Shown: piece by piece, positions 1 through 6,567 of the stretch
Position numbering within the stretch: position 1 is the first letter of the stretch
How the letters are laid out: every line of letters begins with the position of its first letter
Origin: Betaproteobacteria bacterium
Lineage (GTDB): Bacteria; Pseudomonadota; Gammaproteobacteria; Burkholderiales; Thiobacillaceae
Assembly (NCBI GenBank): GCA_020049245.1
Contig: JAIFLB010000027.1
Coordinates: 1-6,715 of the forward strand
Direction: 5' to 3'
DNA: 6,715 nt
Translations under genes and position numbers: made by a program
The notes under the pieces: generated by a model
What the model was told of the DNA's origin: nothing
Database searches by the model: none
What the model saw: only the letters and a program-made list of their open reading frames with translations

Positions 1-591
1 AAATCCCTTGCCAAGCCGTTAACCAATTGACAAATAATGGGATTCAAGAGAGAGAGATGTAAAAAATCCCGACAATATCGTATTGCAGAGACATTACAGC
101 CGAGGCGCCCAGCCGCTTTCCGGCGTTTCGCCCAGAGTTAAAGGGGCCAGGGTCGGATTCTTTTTCATGGGCATCACCAATAAAATGAGCATGCTCCCTT
201 CAATTTCTTCTTTAAATTCCCTCAAGGTCATTACGCGGTATTGTGTTTGTTTTTCACCTGAACCATGGCTGTGACTATGGCTGCGCGCAGCTTTTCAGTC
301 AATTGGCCTGACCAAGTCGCATGAATGTGGTCCGCGTGAACAGGCAGCACTTGAATTGAGAGTAGATGTGCGAAACGATGCTGAACAGAAAGCCGCAACG
401 GAGGAAGCGCTGTTCACCGCGCTGGAGGGTTCGGAACGTTCCGCGTGGGGTCTGCTGCGGCGCTGAGGAGCAGCCGGGATGGTTACGGCGTGAGGGCGAA
501 ATACCAAACCGGCATTGCGCCGACTTTCGCATGATGTCGATGCACGCTGATGTGCTTAAATCCTTTCCAATGCTTCAATATGGAACTACCC
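1..591. other. Gene-poor leader upstream of the toxin-antitoxin module
   Basis: I see no intact recognisable gene here. A perfect -35-like TTGACA lies at 27-32, but nothing like a -10 box follows at 16-18 bases. A purine repeat (AG repeats, about 47-56) precedes an A-run at 60-66. A minus-strand frame of 45 codons (231 down to 94) could encode a small peptide with a short hydrophobic centre (residues about 14-21), but it lacks a ribosome binding site. A coding-looking fragment at 275-466 is listed separately. Perfect 12-base palindrome CGGAACGTTCCG lies at 432-443. Just before the antitoxin, TGATGT occurs twice (532-537 and 548-553) and GCAC/GTGC (542-545/552-555) form a short inverted repeat, possibly part of an operator, but too short to claim. 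No convincing sigma-70 promoter was found before 592, although one must exist for the cluster. Confidence 0.5.
275..466 (+). pseudogene. Start-less coding-like fragment, possible gene remnant
   Basis: This frame is open for 63 codons between a TGA at 272-274 and a TGA at 464-466, with no ATG. Its translation from about residue 17 onwards is rich in Glu, Ala, Leu and Arg, like a helical soluble protein: it includes EQAALELRVDVRND and ends EGSERSAWGLLRR before the stop. An overlapping frame starts with ATG at 265 and gives 19 residues (MAVTMAARSFSVNWPDQVA) before a TGA at 322-324, so an ancestral gene broken by a frameshift near 300-324 is conceivable. I do not recognise the family. The antisense frame (507-295) looks like a Ser/Arg-rich shadow. 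It could equally be a chance open frame in non-coding DNA; the call rests only on amino-acid composition. Confidence 0.25.
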
Positions 592-861
592 ATGACACAT
601 ACCGAGACCAAAGCACTTACGGCACAAATCCCACGACCACTTGCCGAGAAGGTCGATCAAATGGCGGTTCGACTTGAGCGTTCGCGCGGCTGGATCATCA
701 AGCAGGCGTTGACGGCCTGGATTGATCAGGAAGAAGAGCGCAGCAGACTGACGCATGAAGCGTTATCCGATGTGGATGCTAGCCGAGTGATAGACCACCA
801 GGCCGTACAGGCCTGGGCGGATAGTCTGGATACCGACACGCCTTTGCCGCCTCCGCGTTGA
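592..861 (+). CDS. Ribbon-helix-helix (CopG/ParD-like) antitoxin
   Basis: An 89-residue protein expected to bind DNA as a dimer, repress its own operon and neutralise the downstream toxin. Residues 6-13 (TKALTAQI) match the short beta strand of a ribbon-helix-helix fold, followed by PRPLAEKVDQMAVRLERSRG (14-33) and a second helix WIIKQALTAWIDQEEER (34-50), the usual layout of CopG/ParD-type regulators. The tail with VIDHQAVQAWADSL (66-79) is the likely toxin-binding segment. I chose the ATG at 592 because the beta strand begins right after it and GGAA at 582-585 is a modest ribosome binding site; in-frame ATGs at 580 and 550 add residues that do not look conserved. Its TGA (859-861) overlaps the toxin ATG by one base (TGATG). 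The RHH family and antitoxin role are firm; the subfamily name is less sure. Confidence 0.88.
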   Translation: MTHTETKALTAQIPRPLAEKVDQMAVRLERSRGWIIKQALTAWIDQEEERSRLTHEALSDVDASRVIDHQAVQAWADSLDTDTPLPPPR

Positions 862-1136
862 TGGAACTGAAGTGGACGAGCAAGGCGTTATCCGATCTGG
901 TGCGCCTTTACGAATTTCTGGCGCTGGTGAATCCCGGCGCAGCTGCGCGTACCGTGCGATCGCTTACCGCAGCACCCACCTGCCTGCTGACTAATCCGCG
1001 CCTCGGGGAATCGCTCGAAGAGTTTGCGCCGCGAGAAGTGCGCCGAATTCTTGTCGGGCATTACGAAATGCGTTACGAGATAGTGGAATCAGTCATCTAC
1101 GTGTTGCGGCTCTGGCATACGCGCGAGGATCGCTGA
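861..1136 (+). CDS. ParE/RelE-superfamily toxin
   Basis: A 91-residue toxin of the ParE/RelE fold, partner of the preceding antitoxin. Visible features are an N-terminal strand MELKWTSKAL, a helical region with LVRLYEFLALVNPGAAARTV (13-32), the loop TNPRLGESLEEF (44-55) and the C-terminal core with REVRRILVGHYEMRYEI (58-74) and VIYVLRLWHTRED (78-90), the usual ending of this superfamily. ParE members poison DNA gyrase while RelE members cut mRNA on the ribosome; sequence alone does not decide, though pairing with an RHH antitoxin favours ParE. Start: ATG 861 within TGATG; a TTG at 858 is an inferior alternative. No Shine-Dalgarno sequence lies upstream (the preceding bases are C/T-rich), so translation probably depends on reinitiation after the antitoxin. 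Its own TGA (1134-1136) overlaps the scpA ATG in a second TGATG. The length is normal and there is no sign of inactivation. Confidence 0.88.
   Translation: MELKWTSKALSDLVRLYEFLALVNPGAAARTVRSLTAAPTCLLTNPRLGESLEEFAPREVRRILVGHYEMRYEIVESVIYVLRLWHTREDR
1125..1129 (+). promoter_or_regulatory. scpA ribosome binding site inside the toxin gene
   Basis: GAGGA ends six bases before the ATG at 1136, a good Shine-Dalgarno match and spacing. It lies in the last sense codons of the toxin (Glu-Asp-Arg), so it supports 1136 as the scpA start and means that ribosomes finishing the toxin pass directly over it. Confidence 0.7.
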
Positions 1137-1987
1137 TGATCGAAGTTCTCGATACCGCCGAAGCCGCCGAAGAAGAAATCCGCCACCTGGCCAAGGTTCA
1201 AGGCGAGTTGTGGACCGATCTGCCGACCGATCTGTACATTCCGCCGGATGCGCTGGAAGTGATTCTGGAAGCCTTTGAGGGGCCGCTCGATCTGCTGTTG
1301 TGGCTGATCCGGCGCAACAATCTGGATGTGCTGAACATCAACATGGCGGCGCTGACCGTGCAGTACATGGCTTATGTCGATGTGATGCGCCGCAAGAGAC
1401 TGGAATTGGCGGCGGACTATCTGGTGATGGCGGCGATGCTGATCGAGATCAAATCGCGCATGTTGCTGCCGCGTCCTGAAAAAGTGGAGGAGGGCGTCGA
1501 ACATGATCCGCGCGCCGAGCTGGTGCGGCGTCTGCTGGAATACGAGCAGATGAAGATCGCCGCGCGCAATCTTGATGGCGTGCCGCAATTGGGCCGCGAT
1601 TTCCAGGCGGTCAATGTTTATGTCTCGCAACTGGCGGCCAAACGTTTGCCGCTCATCGGCAGCGAAGATTTGCTGGATGCCTGGCGCGCCATCCTGAAAA
1701 GGGCTTCGATGACCAAGCACCACCGCATCGGTCGTCAGGAGCTTTCCGTGCGCGAGCATATGAGCCGCATCCTGAAGCATCTGCAAAGCAGCGGCCGCAC
1801 GCTGTTTACCGAATTGTTCGATCCGGCCGATGGTCGTTCGGCGCTGGTGGTGACCTTTCTGGCGTTGCTTGAACTGGTGCGCGAGCGGCTGGTAGATATT
1901 GTGCAGAACGAACCATTTGCGCCGATCCATGCGCAGGTCGCCATGATGGCTTCCAACCCTGTTAGCGAGTTATCCGATGGCGAATGA
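1136..1987 (+). CDS. scpA: Segregation and condensation protein A (kleisin)
   Basis: ScpA is the kleisin subunit of the bacterial SMC-ScpAB condensin; it bridges the SMC heads and carries the ScpB dimer, helping compact and segregate the chromosome on the nucleoid. The 283-residue product has the family hallmark FEGPLDLLLWLIRRNNLDV at 47-65 (N-terminal SMC-neck-binding helical domain, preceded by DLYIPPDALEV at 32-42), then LAADYLVMAAMLIEIKSRML at 91-110, an acidic variable middle (about 114-165) where ScpB binds, and a C-terminal winged helix with ALVVTFLALLELVRERLVDI at 236-255. The length is usual for proteobacteria. The start is ATG 1136, supported by GAGGA at 1125-1129. It begins by one-base overlap with the toxin stop and ends overlapping scpB by 11 bases, so it has no visible promoter of its own. 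Confidence 0.96.
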   Translation: MIEVLDTAEAAEEEIRHLAKVQGELWTDLPTDLYIPPDALEVILEAFEGPLDLLLWLIRRNNLDVLNINMAALTVQYMAYVDVMRRKRLELAADYLVMAAMLIEIKSRMLLPRPEKVEEGVEHDPRAELVRRLLEYEQMKIAARNLDGVPQLGRDFQAVNVYVSQLAAKRLPLIGSEDLLDAWRAILKRASMTKHHRIGRQELSVREHMSRILKHLQSSGRTLFTELFDPADGRSALVVTFLALLELVRERLVDIVQNEPFAPIHAQVAMMASNPVSELSDGE

Positions 1988-2555
1988 AGACACCTCCCTG
2001 CCGGAGATCAAACGCATCCTGGAAACCGTGCTGTTGGCCGGTTCCGGCCCGATGACGCTGGCCGAACTGAAGCGGGTATTCGAGGTGGAACTGTCGAACG
2101 ATTTCCTGCGCCGGGCGCTGGAGGAATTGCGTGCCGACTGGCAGGGCAAGGGCGTCGAGCTGGTTCAATTGGCGGAAGGCTGGCGATTCCAGACCAAAGC
2201 CGAATATCAGCACTATCTCGACCGCCTGAATCCGGAAAAGCCGCCGCGCTATTCGCGCGCGACATTGGAAACGCTGGCGGTGATTGCTTACCGCCAGCCG
2301 GTCACGCGCGGCGATGTGGAGGAAATTCGCGGCGTCGCGGTCAACACCCAGATTGTCCGCACGCTGGAAGAACGGGGCTGGATCGAGGTCGTCGGCCACA
2401 AGGAGGTGCCCGGCCGGCCGGCCTTGTTCAGCACCACCAAGCAGTTTCTGTCCGACCTTGGTTTACGCGCACTTTCCGAATTGCCGCCGTTGCCCGAGAT
2501 GGCAAAAAATTTGCAGGTCTCTGCATTGTTTGAAGAACCGCCGCCAACGGAATAA
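1977..2555 (+). CDS. scpB: Segregation and condensation protein B
   Basis: ScpB is the kite subunit that dimerises and binds the middle of ScpA in SMC-ScpAB condensin. The 192-residue product has two winged-helix domains: the first at about 6-85 (IKRILETVLLAGSGPMTLAEL at the start), the second at about 92-170 containing the strongly conserved LETLAVIAYRQPVTRGDVEE (97-116), IRGVAVNTQIVRTLEERGWI (117-136) and the VPGRPALFSTTKQFLSDLGL block (144-163). The C-terminal tail is short and acidic/proline-rich. It starts inside scpA (ATG 1977, overlap 1977-1987) with a weak GAG-containing ribosome binding site at 1964-1969, so it is probably translationally coupled to scpA for balanced subunit amounts. 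All conserved blocks are intact. Confidence 0.96.
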   Translation: MANEDTSLPEIKRILETVLLAGSGPMTLAELKRVFEVELSNDFLRRALEELRADWQGKGVELVQLAEGWRFQTKAEYQHYLDRLNPEKPPRYSRATLETLAVIAYRQPVTRGDVEEIRGVAVNTQIVRTLEERGWIEVVGHKEVPGRPALFSTTKQFLSDLGLRALSELPPLPEMAKNLQVSALFEEPPPTE

Positions 2556-2559
2556 AAAA

Positions 2560-2576
2560 TCGCGCGGATTCCGCGA
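2560..2576. other. Short GC hairpin between scpB and rluB
   Basis: In the 73-base gap between scpB and rluB, CGCGG (2563-2567) can pair with CCGCG (2571-2575) around an ATT loop; an alternative register pairs TCGCG (2560-2564) with CGCGA (2572-2576). The run of As at 2554-2559 gives it a terminator look only on the minus strand, where no gene ends, so it probably does not stop scpAB transcription. It could be an mRNA processing or attenuation structure. GATAAT at 2575-2580 resembles a -10 box, but no -35 is found at the right distance. Confidence 0.3.
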
Positions 2577-2628
2577 TAATGCCGGCCCGGGATTGGAAAC
2601 CCGCAAACACAACCATAGAGAGAACAAC

Positions 2629-3573
2629 ATGCCACGCTATTCCTACATGGGGCGACCTTTGAAAGCACGACCGGAAGAACTTGAGGACCACAGCGAAAAG
2701 CTGCATAAAGCCCTGGCCACGGCTGGCATGGGTTCTCGTCGTGAGATGGAGCAACTGATTGCCGATGGCCGCGTCAGTCTGAATGGCCAGATCGCCAAGG
2801 TAGCGGATCGGGTCAAGCCCGGCGACCTGGTCAAGGTCAACGGCAAAGTCATTCGGTTGGGCTGGAAGCGACAGATCCCGCGCGTCCTGATTTATCACAA
2901 GCAGGAAGGTGAAATCGTTTCGCGCGATGATCCGGAAGGTCGCCCTTCCGTTTTCGATCATTTGCCCGCCGTGCGCAGCGGTCGCTGGATCAGCATTGGC
3001 CGTCTCGATTTCAATACCGAAGGCCTGCTGATCTTCACCACCGATGGTGAACTCGCGAATCACCTGACCCACCCGCGTTATGAAGTCGAACGTGAATACG
3101 CCGTGCGGCTGATCGGCGCGCTGGATGCGGCACAAATGAATTCGCTGCTCACCGGTGTTGAACTGGATGACGGAATCGCCAAAGTCGACCAGATCGTTCC
3201 CGCTGGCGGCGAAGGCGTCAATCAGTGGTATCACCTGATCATCAAGGAAGGCCGCAACCGCGAGGTGCGACGCCTGATGGAACATCTGGGGCTCACCGTC
3301 AGCCGTCTGATCCGGGTGCGTTTCGGTCCGGTTGCGATGCCTTCACGTCTGAAGCGTGGCATGAAGGAAGAACTGCCGGAAGAGGAAGTCGAAGCCTTGT
3401 TGCGCTGGTGTGGCATGGTCAAGAGCGCAGTGGATAAACGGCAGGCGGATGACGCTTCTGATCAAAAGCGGCCTGATCATAAGCAGCCCGATTCAAGACG
3501 CCCGGAAGCCGCAACCGGCAAGGTTGGACATCCGTATCGACGCCGCCTGAACAATAAAGGCGAGCGCCAGTAA
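2629..3573 (+). CDS. rluB: 23S rRNA pseudouridine synthase RluB
   Basis: RluB isomerises a uridine in the peptidyl-transferase region of 23S rRNA (U2605 in E. coli numbering) to pseudouridine. The 314-residue product has an N-terminal S4 RNA-binding domain (about 24-75, with KLHKALATAGMGSRREMEQL at 24-43 and GRVSLNG at 47-53), and an RsuA-family catalytic domain from about 84. The catalytic aspartate is D127 in GRLDFNTEGLLIFTTDG (124-140); the conserved KEGRNREVRRLMEHLG motif is at 206-221. A basic, low-complexity tail (about 265-314) follows, common in RluB. The ATG at 2629 was chosen because AGAGAG at 2617-2622 is a suitable ribosome binding site and the product then starts as in relatives; the frame is open further upstream only through scpB. 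Its position after scpAB is a conserved gene order, and it is likely co-transcribed with them. RluB is preferred over RsuA or RluE because of the context and the tail. Confidence 0.94.
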   Translation: MPRYSYMGRPLKARPEELEDHSEKLHKALATAGMGSRREMEQLIADGRVSLNGQIAKVADRVKPGDLVKVNGKVIRLGWKRQIPRVLIYHKQEGEIVSRDDPEGRPSVFDHLPAVRSGRWISIGRLDFNTEGLLIFTTDGELANHLTHPRYEVEREYAVRLIGALDAAQMNSLLTGVELDDGIAKVDQIVPAGGEGVNQWYHLIIKEGRNREVRRLMEHLGLTVSRLIRVRFGPVAMPSRLKRGMKEELPEEEVEALLRWCGMVKSAVDKRQADDASDQKRPDHKQPDSRRPEAATGKVGHPYRRRLNNKGERQ

Positions 3574-3591
3574 GGCGCTGCGGCGCGTTTT
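3563..3591 (+). terminator. Possible rho-independent terminator at the rluB end
   Basis: AGCGCC (3563-3568) and GGCGCT (3574-3579) form a perfect six-base stem with a five-base loop that contains the rluB stop codon. An alternative stem pairs GCGCC (3564-3568) with GGCGC (3582-3586), placing TTTT (3588-3591) one base after the stem, which is the better terminator geometry. The first hairpin also reads on the minus strand, where it is followed by CGCCTTTATT, so it may serve the converging transglutaminase unit. The T-tract is short, hence modest confidence. Confidence 0.45.
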
Positions 3592-3599
3592 AGGGTGTT

Positions 3600-5609
3600 T
3601 CAGGGCTTGAACGCATTGACCCGTTGTTTCAACAGCCCAAGCCTGGCCGCCTCAGCCTGGCCATAGCGCAAGCCAAGATAAAGCTGGGTGATCAGGTGAA
3701 TGGGTTCGGCGAGTTCTGGCCTCAGTTGCGCCGCGCGTTGAGCAAAATCGGCCGCACCTTCGGCGTCGCCGCGCACGATGCCTTGGCGCTGCAGTTTCAG
3801 GCAGAAACGCGTGTAGAGCCGGCTCGCCGGGTCGCGCTTGACGCGTGCCAGGCGCGGAATCGCCCATAACGATGCGATCAGCAGCAACACCCCCCCCGCT
3901 GCGGCAAGTCCCCAGGCCATCCCCTGCCAGGTGGAAAGAAATGGATTCAGGCGGGCGAGGAATTCACGTTGGCGATCCTGGTTGTAGCCCAACACCCATT
4001 GATTCCAACGGTTGTTGATCAAGTCCCAGCCTTGCCGGAGCGGCATCAACCAATTCGTATCCAGTGTCATCATGCCGGCAGGCCGTTCATTTGCCGGCAA
4101 TGCGGCGTTGAGGCCGCGTTCAACCCGATTCGGTGCGACAGCGGCAGTTGGATCGACCCGGGTCCAACCCAGATTGGGCAGCCAGACTTCGGCCCAGGCA
4201 TGCGCGTCGCGCTGTCTGACAATCCAGTAATCCCCCAGCGGATTGCGCTCACCGCCCTGATAGCCGGTGACCACCCGCGCCGGAATGCCGGCGGCGCGCA
4301 TCAACACGACGAAAGCGCTGGCATAGTGTTCACAAAAGCCGCGTCGGCTGACGAAGAGAAAATCATCGACGCTGTTTTCGCCCAACAGCGGCGGTTTGAG
4401 CGTGTAGAAAAAGGCTTCATTGCGAAAGTGGGCCAGGGCCTGGTTGACGATGGCTTGCTCGCGTGCCGACTTGTTTGCTGACTGGTTGGCGGTTTGTTTC
4501 ACCCAGCTAGCAGCCAAGGCGCGCGCTTGCGGGTTTCCCTCCGGCAACGCCAAGGTTCTGGAACGGGTGGCAGCGCTGAGTGCGTTCGGTTCAAGGCGAT
4601 AGTCGAGATCGGCATCGATCTGATAGCGCAAACGCTGGGTGATGGCTGTTTTGCTGAGCCATTGCAGATCCGAGCCCAGCGTGGTCTCGATCGATGTCAG
4701 TTGGGTAGGGAGTTGACGCGGCAAACCCAATAAAAACAGCCAACGTTGCCGATGCGGTTCCAGCGTGATGGCATAAGTGATGGGTTGGCCAATCGCTTCG
4801 CCACGCACTGGCGTGGTTGGAACGGCAAACCGGGTTTGCCAGGTGCGGCCGTCGAAATCCCATAGCACCGGACCGCGCCAATAGAGCGCACTTGGGCTGG
4901 GTGGCGTGCTGGAGAACTCGACCCGGAACGCGATCTCGTCTGACAAGGTGAGTTGGCCGAAATCGCCGGGACTCATGCGATCTGACAAGCCGGACTGGGC
5001 GGCGCTTTGCTGCGGCAAACCCCAGAGCGGGCCTTGCAGGCGTGGGAACAACAGAAACAGCAGCAACGCCAAAGGCAACGCTTGTGCCAGTAATCGCCCG
5101 GCCATGCTGAGTGTGGCGCGCAGTTCTGGCGCAGTTTGGGAGCCTGATTGCAGGCTTGTCTGCGTGAGAGTTTGAGCGTTCGCGATCATCGCCGCCACCA
5201 ACGCGCCGGCGGCAATAACCATGTAGCCGGCCATCAGCAGACTTTGCGAGTTGAGGAAATACGCCACCAGCAGAAAGCAGCCGACGAACAGCAAGCCGAG
5301 CCGATCCCGCGCGGTCTGGATTTCCAGCAGCTTGGCGCCGGAAAGAAAGACCAGCAGCGCCACACCGCCCTGGGGGCCAATCACGGTGCCATATTGCAGT
5401 AATACACCGGCCACTCCAGCCAGCGAAATCAACATCTTCAACCCGCTTGGCCAGGTTTTTTGGTGCTGGCTGGAATGTATGCTGAGCAGCGCGAAAATCA
5501 CCCAACTGAGGCTGATCCAGATGGGTAAATCAAGCGCATGCGGCGCCAGCACCAGCGCCAGTGGAAAGATCAGCCAGAGCAGCGGCGTTTTGAGATCAAT
5601 TTTTGGCAT
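3600..5609 (-). CDS. TgpA-like membrane transglutaminase (DUF3488-transglutaminase-DUF4129)
   Basis: A 669-residue inner-membrane protein with a periplasmic transglutaminase-like domain, related to Pseudomonas TgpA; the natural substrate is not established. About six hydrophobic segments lie in the first 190 residues (roughly 8-24, 28-45, 57-73, 82-95, 105-120, 125-145, with a further one at 175-190), matching DUF3488. The transglutaminase core follows with a complete putative triad: Cys426 in RRGFCEHYASAF, His470 in DAHAWAEVW and Asp486 in GWTRVDPTAA. A single C-terminal membrane segment (about 563-584) precedes a cytoplasmic DUF4129 region (about 595-655). The ATG at 5609 was chosen over TTG at 5630 because it is ATG and overlaps the DUF58 gene by only 14 bases, typical of coupling. 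Codons for residues 571-574 run through eight consecutive Gs. Domain architecture is certain; the exact role is not, cell-envelope or peptidoglycan-related crosslinking or proteolysis being suggested for the family. Confidence 0.92.
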   Translation of the reverse strand: MPKIDLKTPLLWLIFPLALVLAPHALDLPIWISLSWVIFALLSIHSSQHQKTWPSGLKMLISLAGVAGVLLQYGTVIGPQGGVALLVFLSGAKLLEIQTARDRLGLLFVGCFLLVAYFLNSQSLLMAGYMVIAAGALVAAMIANAQTLTQTSLQSGSQTAPELRATLSMAGRLLAQALPLALLLFLLFPRLQGPLWGLPQQSAAQSGLSDRMSPGDFGQLTLSDEIAFRVEFSSTPPSPSALYWRGPVLWDFDGRTWQTRFAVPTTPVRGEAIGQPITYAITLEPHRQRWLFLLGLPRQLPTQLTSIETTLGSDLQWLSKTAITQRLRYQIDADLDYRLEPNALSAATRSRTLALPEGNPQARALAASWVKQTANQSANKSAREQAIVNQALAHFRNEAFFYTLKPPLLGENSVDDFLFVSRRGFCEHYASAFVVLMRAAGIPARVVTGYQGGERNPLGDYWIVRQRDAHAWAEVWLPNLGWTRVDPTAAVAPNRVERGLNAALPANERPAGMMTLDTNWLMPLRQGWDLINNRWNQWVLGYNQDRQREFLARLNPFLSTWQGMAWGLAAAGGVLLLIASLWAIPRLARVKRDPASRLYTRFCLKLQRQGIVRGDAEGAADFAQRAAQLRPELAEPIHLITQLYLGLRYGQAEAARLGLLKQRVNAFKP

Positions 5610-6567
5610 CGGACTTGCCAAAACGTGCAAGGGCTTCCAGACACAGTCTCAGATGCGCTTCGCCGATACCTTTGCCAATCTCGCGACCGGGCAATGTCAG
5701 CGAGAAAGGCAAACTCGCGGCATGTGCATCAAGCACCCAGCGGGTCAGGCGGGACAGGCGAGCTTCGGTCTCTTTTTCCGGGGCTTGTGACCAATTTAGT
5801 TGCAACGTTGCTCCCTGCTGCCCACTAAATTGCTTGGTCAGCAGATGCTGACTCCGCGCGGCTGCTTTCCAGGCGATGCGGCGCGGCGTATCACCCGCCT
5901 GATAGGCGCGCAGACCGGTAAAGTCATCGCCATCGGTTTTGCTGGCGGCAGCATCGGAATCCGCACCCATCGAAGCCGGCAACGGCAAGGCATCGTTTGC
6001 CGGCTTGGGGTAGATCAACACGCCAAACGGGATGGCATTGGTGTCCGACATTTCCAGTACGCTCCAGCAACGGAACAATCCAAGCGGATAACACGAATAG
6101 ATTCCAAAGCGGCCAAGCGGATGCCAACCTCGTTCGGTAATGATCAGCTGCAAGGTCAGATCGGTTTTTCCACCAACCGGAATATCACTTTCCTCGCAGA
6201 CCCCGGATGGATGCGTCAGGCCGATGCGGAAGCGTTTCAGCGCGCTCGGGTTGTCCGCTTCCAGCAACAGGCGGGCGCTTTCTCCGGCAAACACGGGCTG
6301 GGAAGCTTTTGCGCTGAGCCGCAGGCCGGACAGGTTGCGCTGGGTATGCAGCATGGCAACCACCGCCACGCCGGCAAACCAGAAGGTGAACAGGTAAGCC
6401 AGGCTAAGACCGTAGTTGATGGCGCCGATCAACAGCCCGGTCAATAACAGCGCGAACACCAGGCCGGCGCGTGTCGGCAGGATGTATAGCCGGCGCGCAT
6501 TGAGCTGGATCGGGCTGCTTTCCAGATGTGGCGGTCGCCAAGGCAGATAACGAAGAGAGGGCAACAC
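5596..6567 (-). CDS. DUF58 family membrane-anchored protein
   Basis: A 323-residue DUF58 protein. Two adjacent transmembrane segments (about 34-52 and 55-73) follow the typical lead-in RRLYILPTRAGL (25-36), and the family signature lies at 216-233 (FTGLRAYQAGDTPRRIAW, continuing KAAARS). DUF58 proteins usually act with a MoxR AAA+ ATPase and sometimes a transglutaminase; a scaffold or von Willebrand A-like role is proposed, and no biochemical function is assigned. The gene overlaps the transglutaminase start by 14 bases, so the two are surely one operon. The start is uncertain: no in-frame ATG precedes residue 72, an in-frame TGA lies only five codons upstream, and GTG at 6567 (or TTG at 6564) is the only way to include the conserved N-terminus. 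The upstream AAAGA is a weak ribosome binding site. An ATG at 6611 opens an overlapping, shifted frame, discussed as a finding. Confidence 0.9.
   Translation of the reverse strand: MLPSLRYLPWRPPHLESSPIQLNARRLYILPTRAGLVFALLLTGLLIGAINYGLSLAYLFTFWFAGVAVVAMLHTQRNLSGLRLSAKASQPVFAGESARLLLEADNPSALKRFRIGLTHPSGVCEESDIPVGGKTDLTLQLIITERGWHPLGRFGIYSCYPLGLFRCWSVLEMSDTNAIPFGVLIYPKPANDALPLPASMGADSDAAASKTDGDDFTGLRAYQAGDTPRRIAWKAAARSQHLLTKQFSGQQGATLQLNWSQAPEKETEARLSRLTRWVLDAHAASLPFSLTLPGREIGKGIGEAHLRLCLEALARFGKSDAKN

Noticed and set aside
27..32. Perfect -35-like TTGACA
   Set aside because: No -10-like hexamer at 16-18 bases downstream (the region is an AG repeat) and no gene begins nearby.
149..166. AGGGTCGGATTCTTTTTC, reminiscent of end motifs seen near REP-associated transposases
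   Set aside because: The resemblance is from memory and partial; there is no transposase gene, matching second end or target duplication in the window.
1097..1930. Long minus-strand open frame (277 codons) opposite scpA
   Set aside because: Its translation is His/Gln/Arg-rich, the usual shadow of a GC-rich gene, and scpA on the other strand has every conserved block.
2284..2628. Upstream extension of the rluB frame from a TTG at 2284
   Set aside because: It lies inside scpB in another frame, has Arg/Ser/Cys-rich composition, and a good start with ribosome binding site exists at 2629.
2428..3285. Long minus-strand open frame (285 codons) opposite scpB and rluB
   Set aside because: It crosses the scpB-rluB gap and is antisense to strongly conserved RluB motifs; no recognisable domain.
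5800..6447. Plus-strand open frame (215 codons) opposite the DUF58 gene
   Set aside because: Antisense shadow; the minus strand carries the DUF58 signature and membrane segments.
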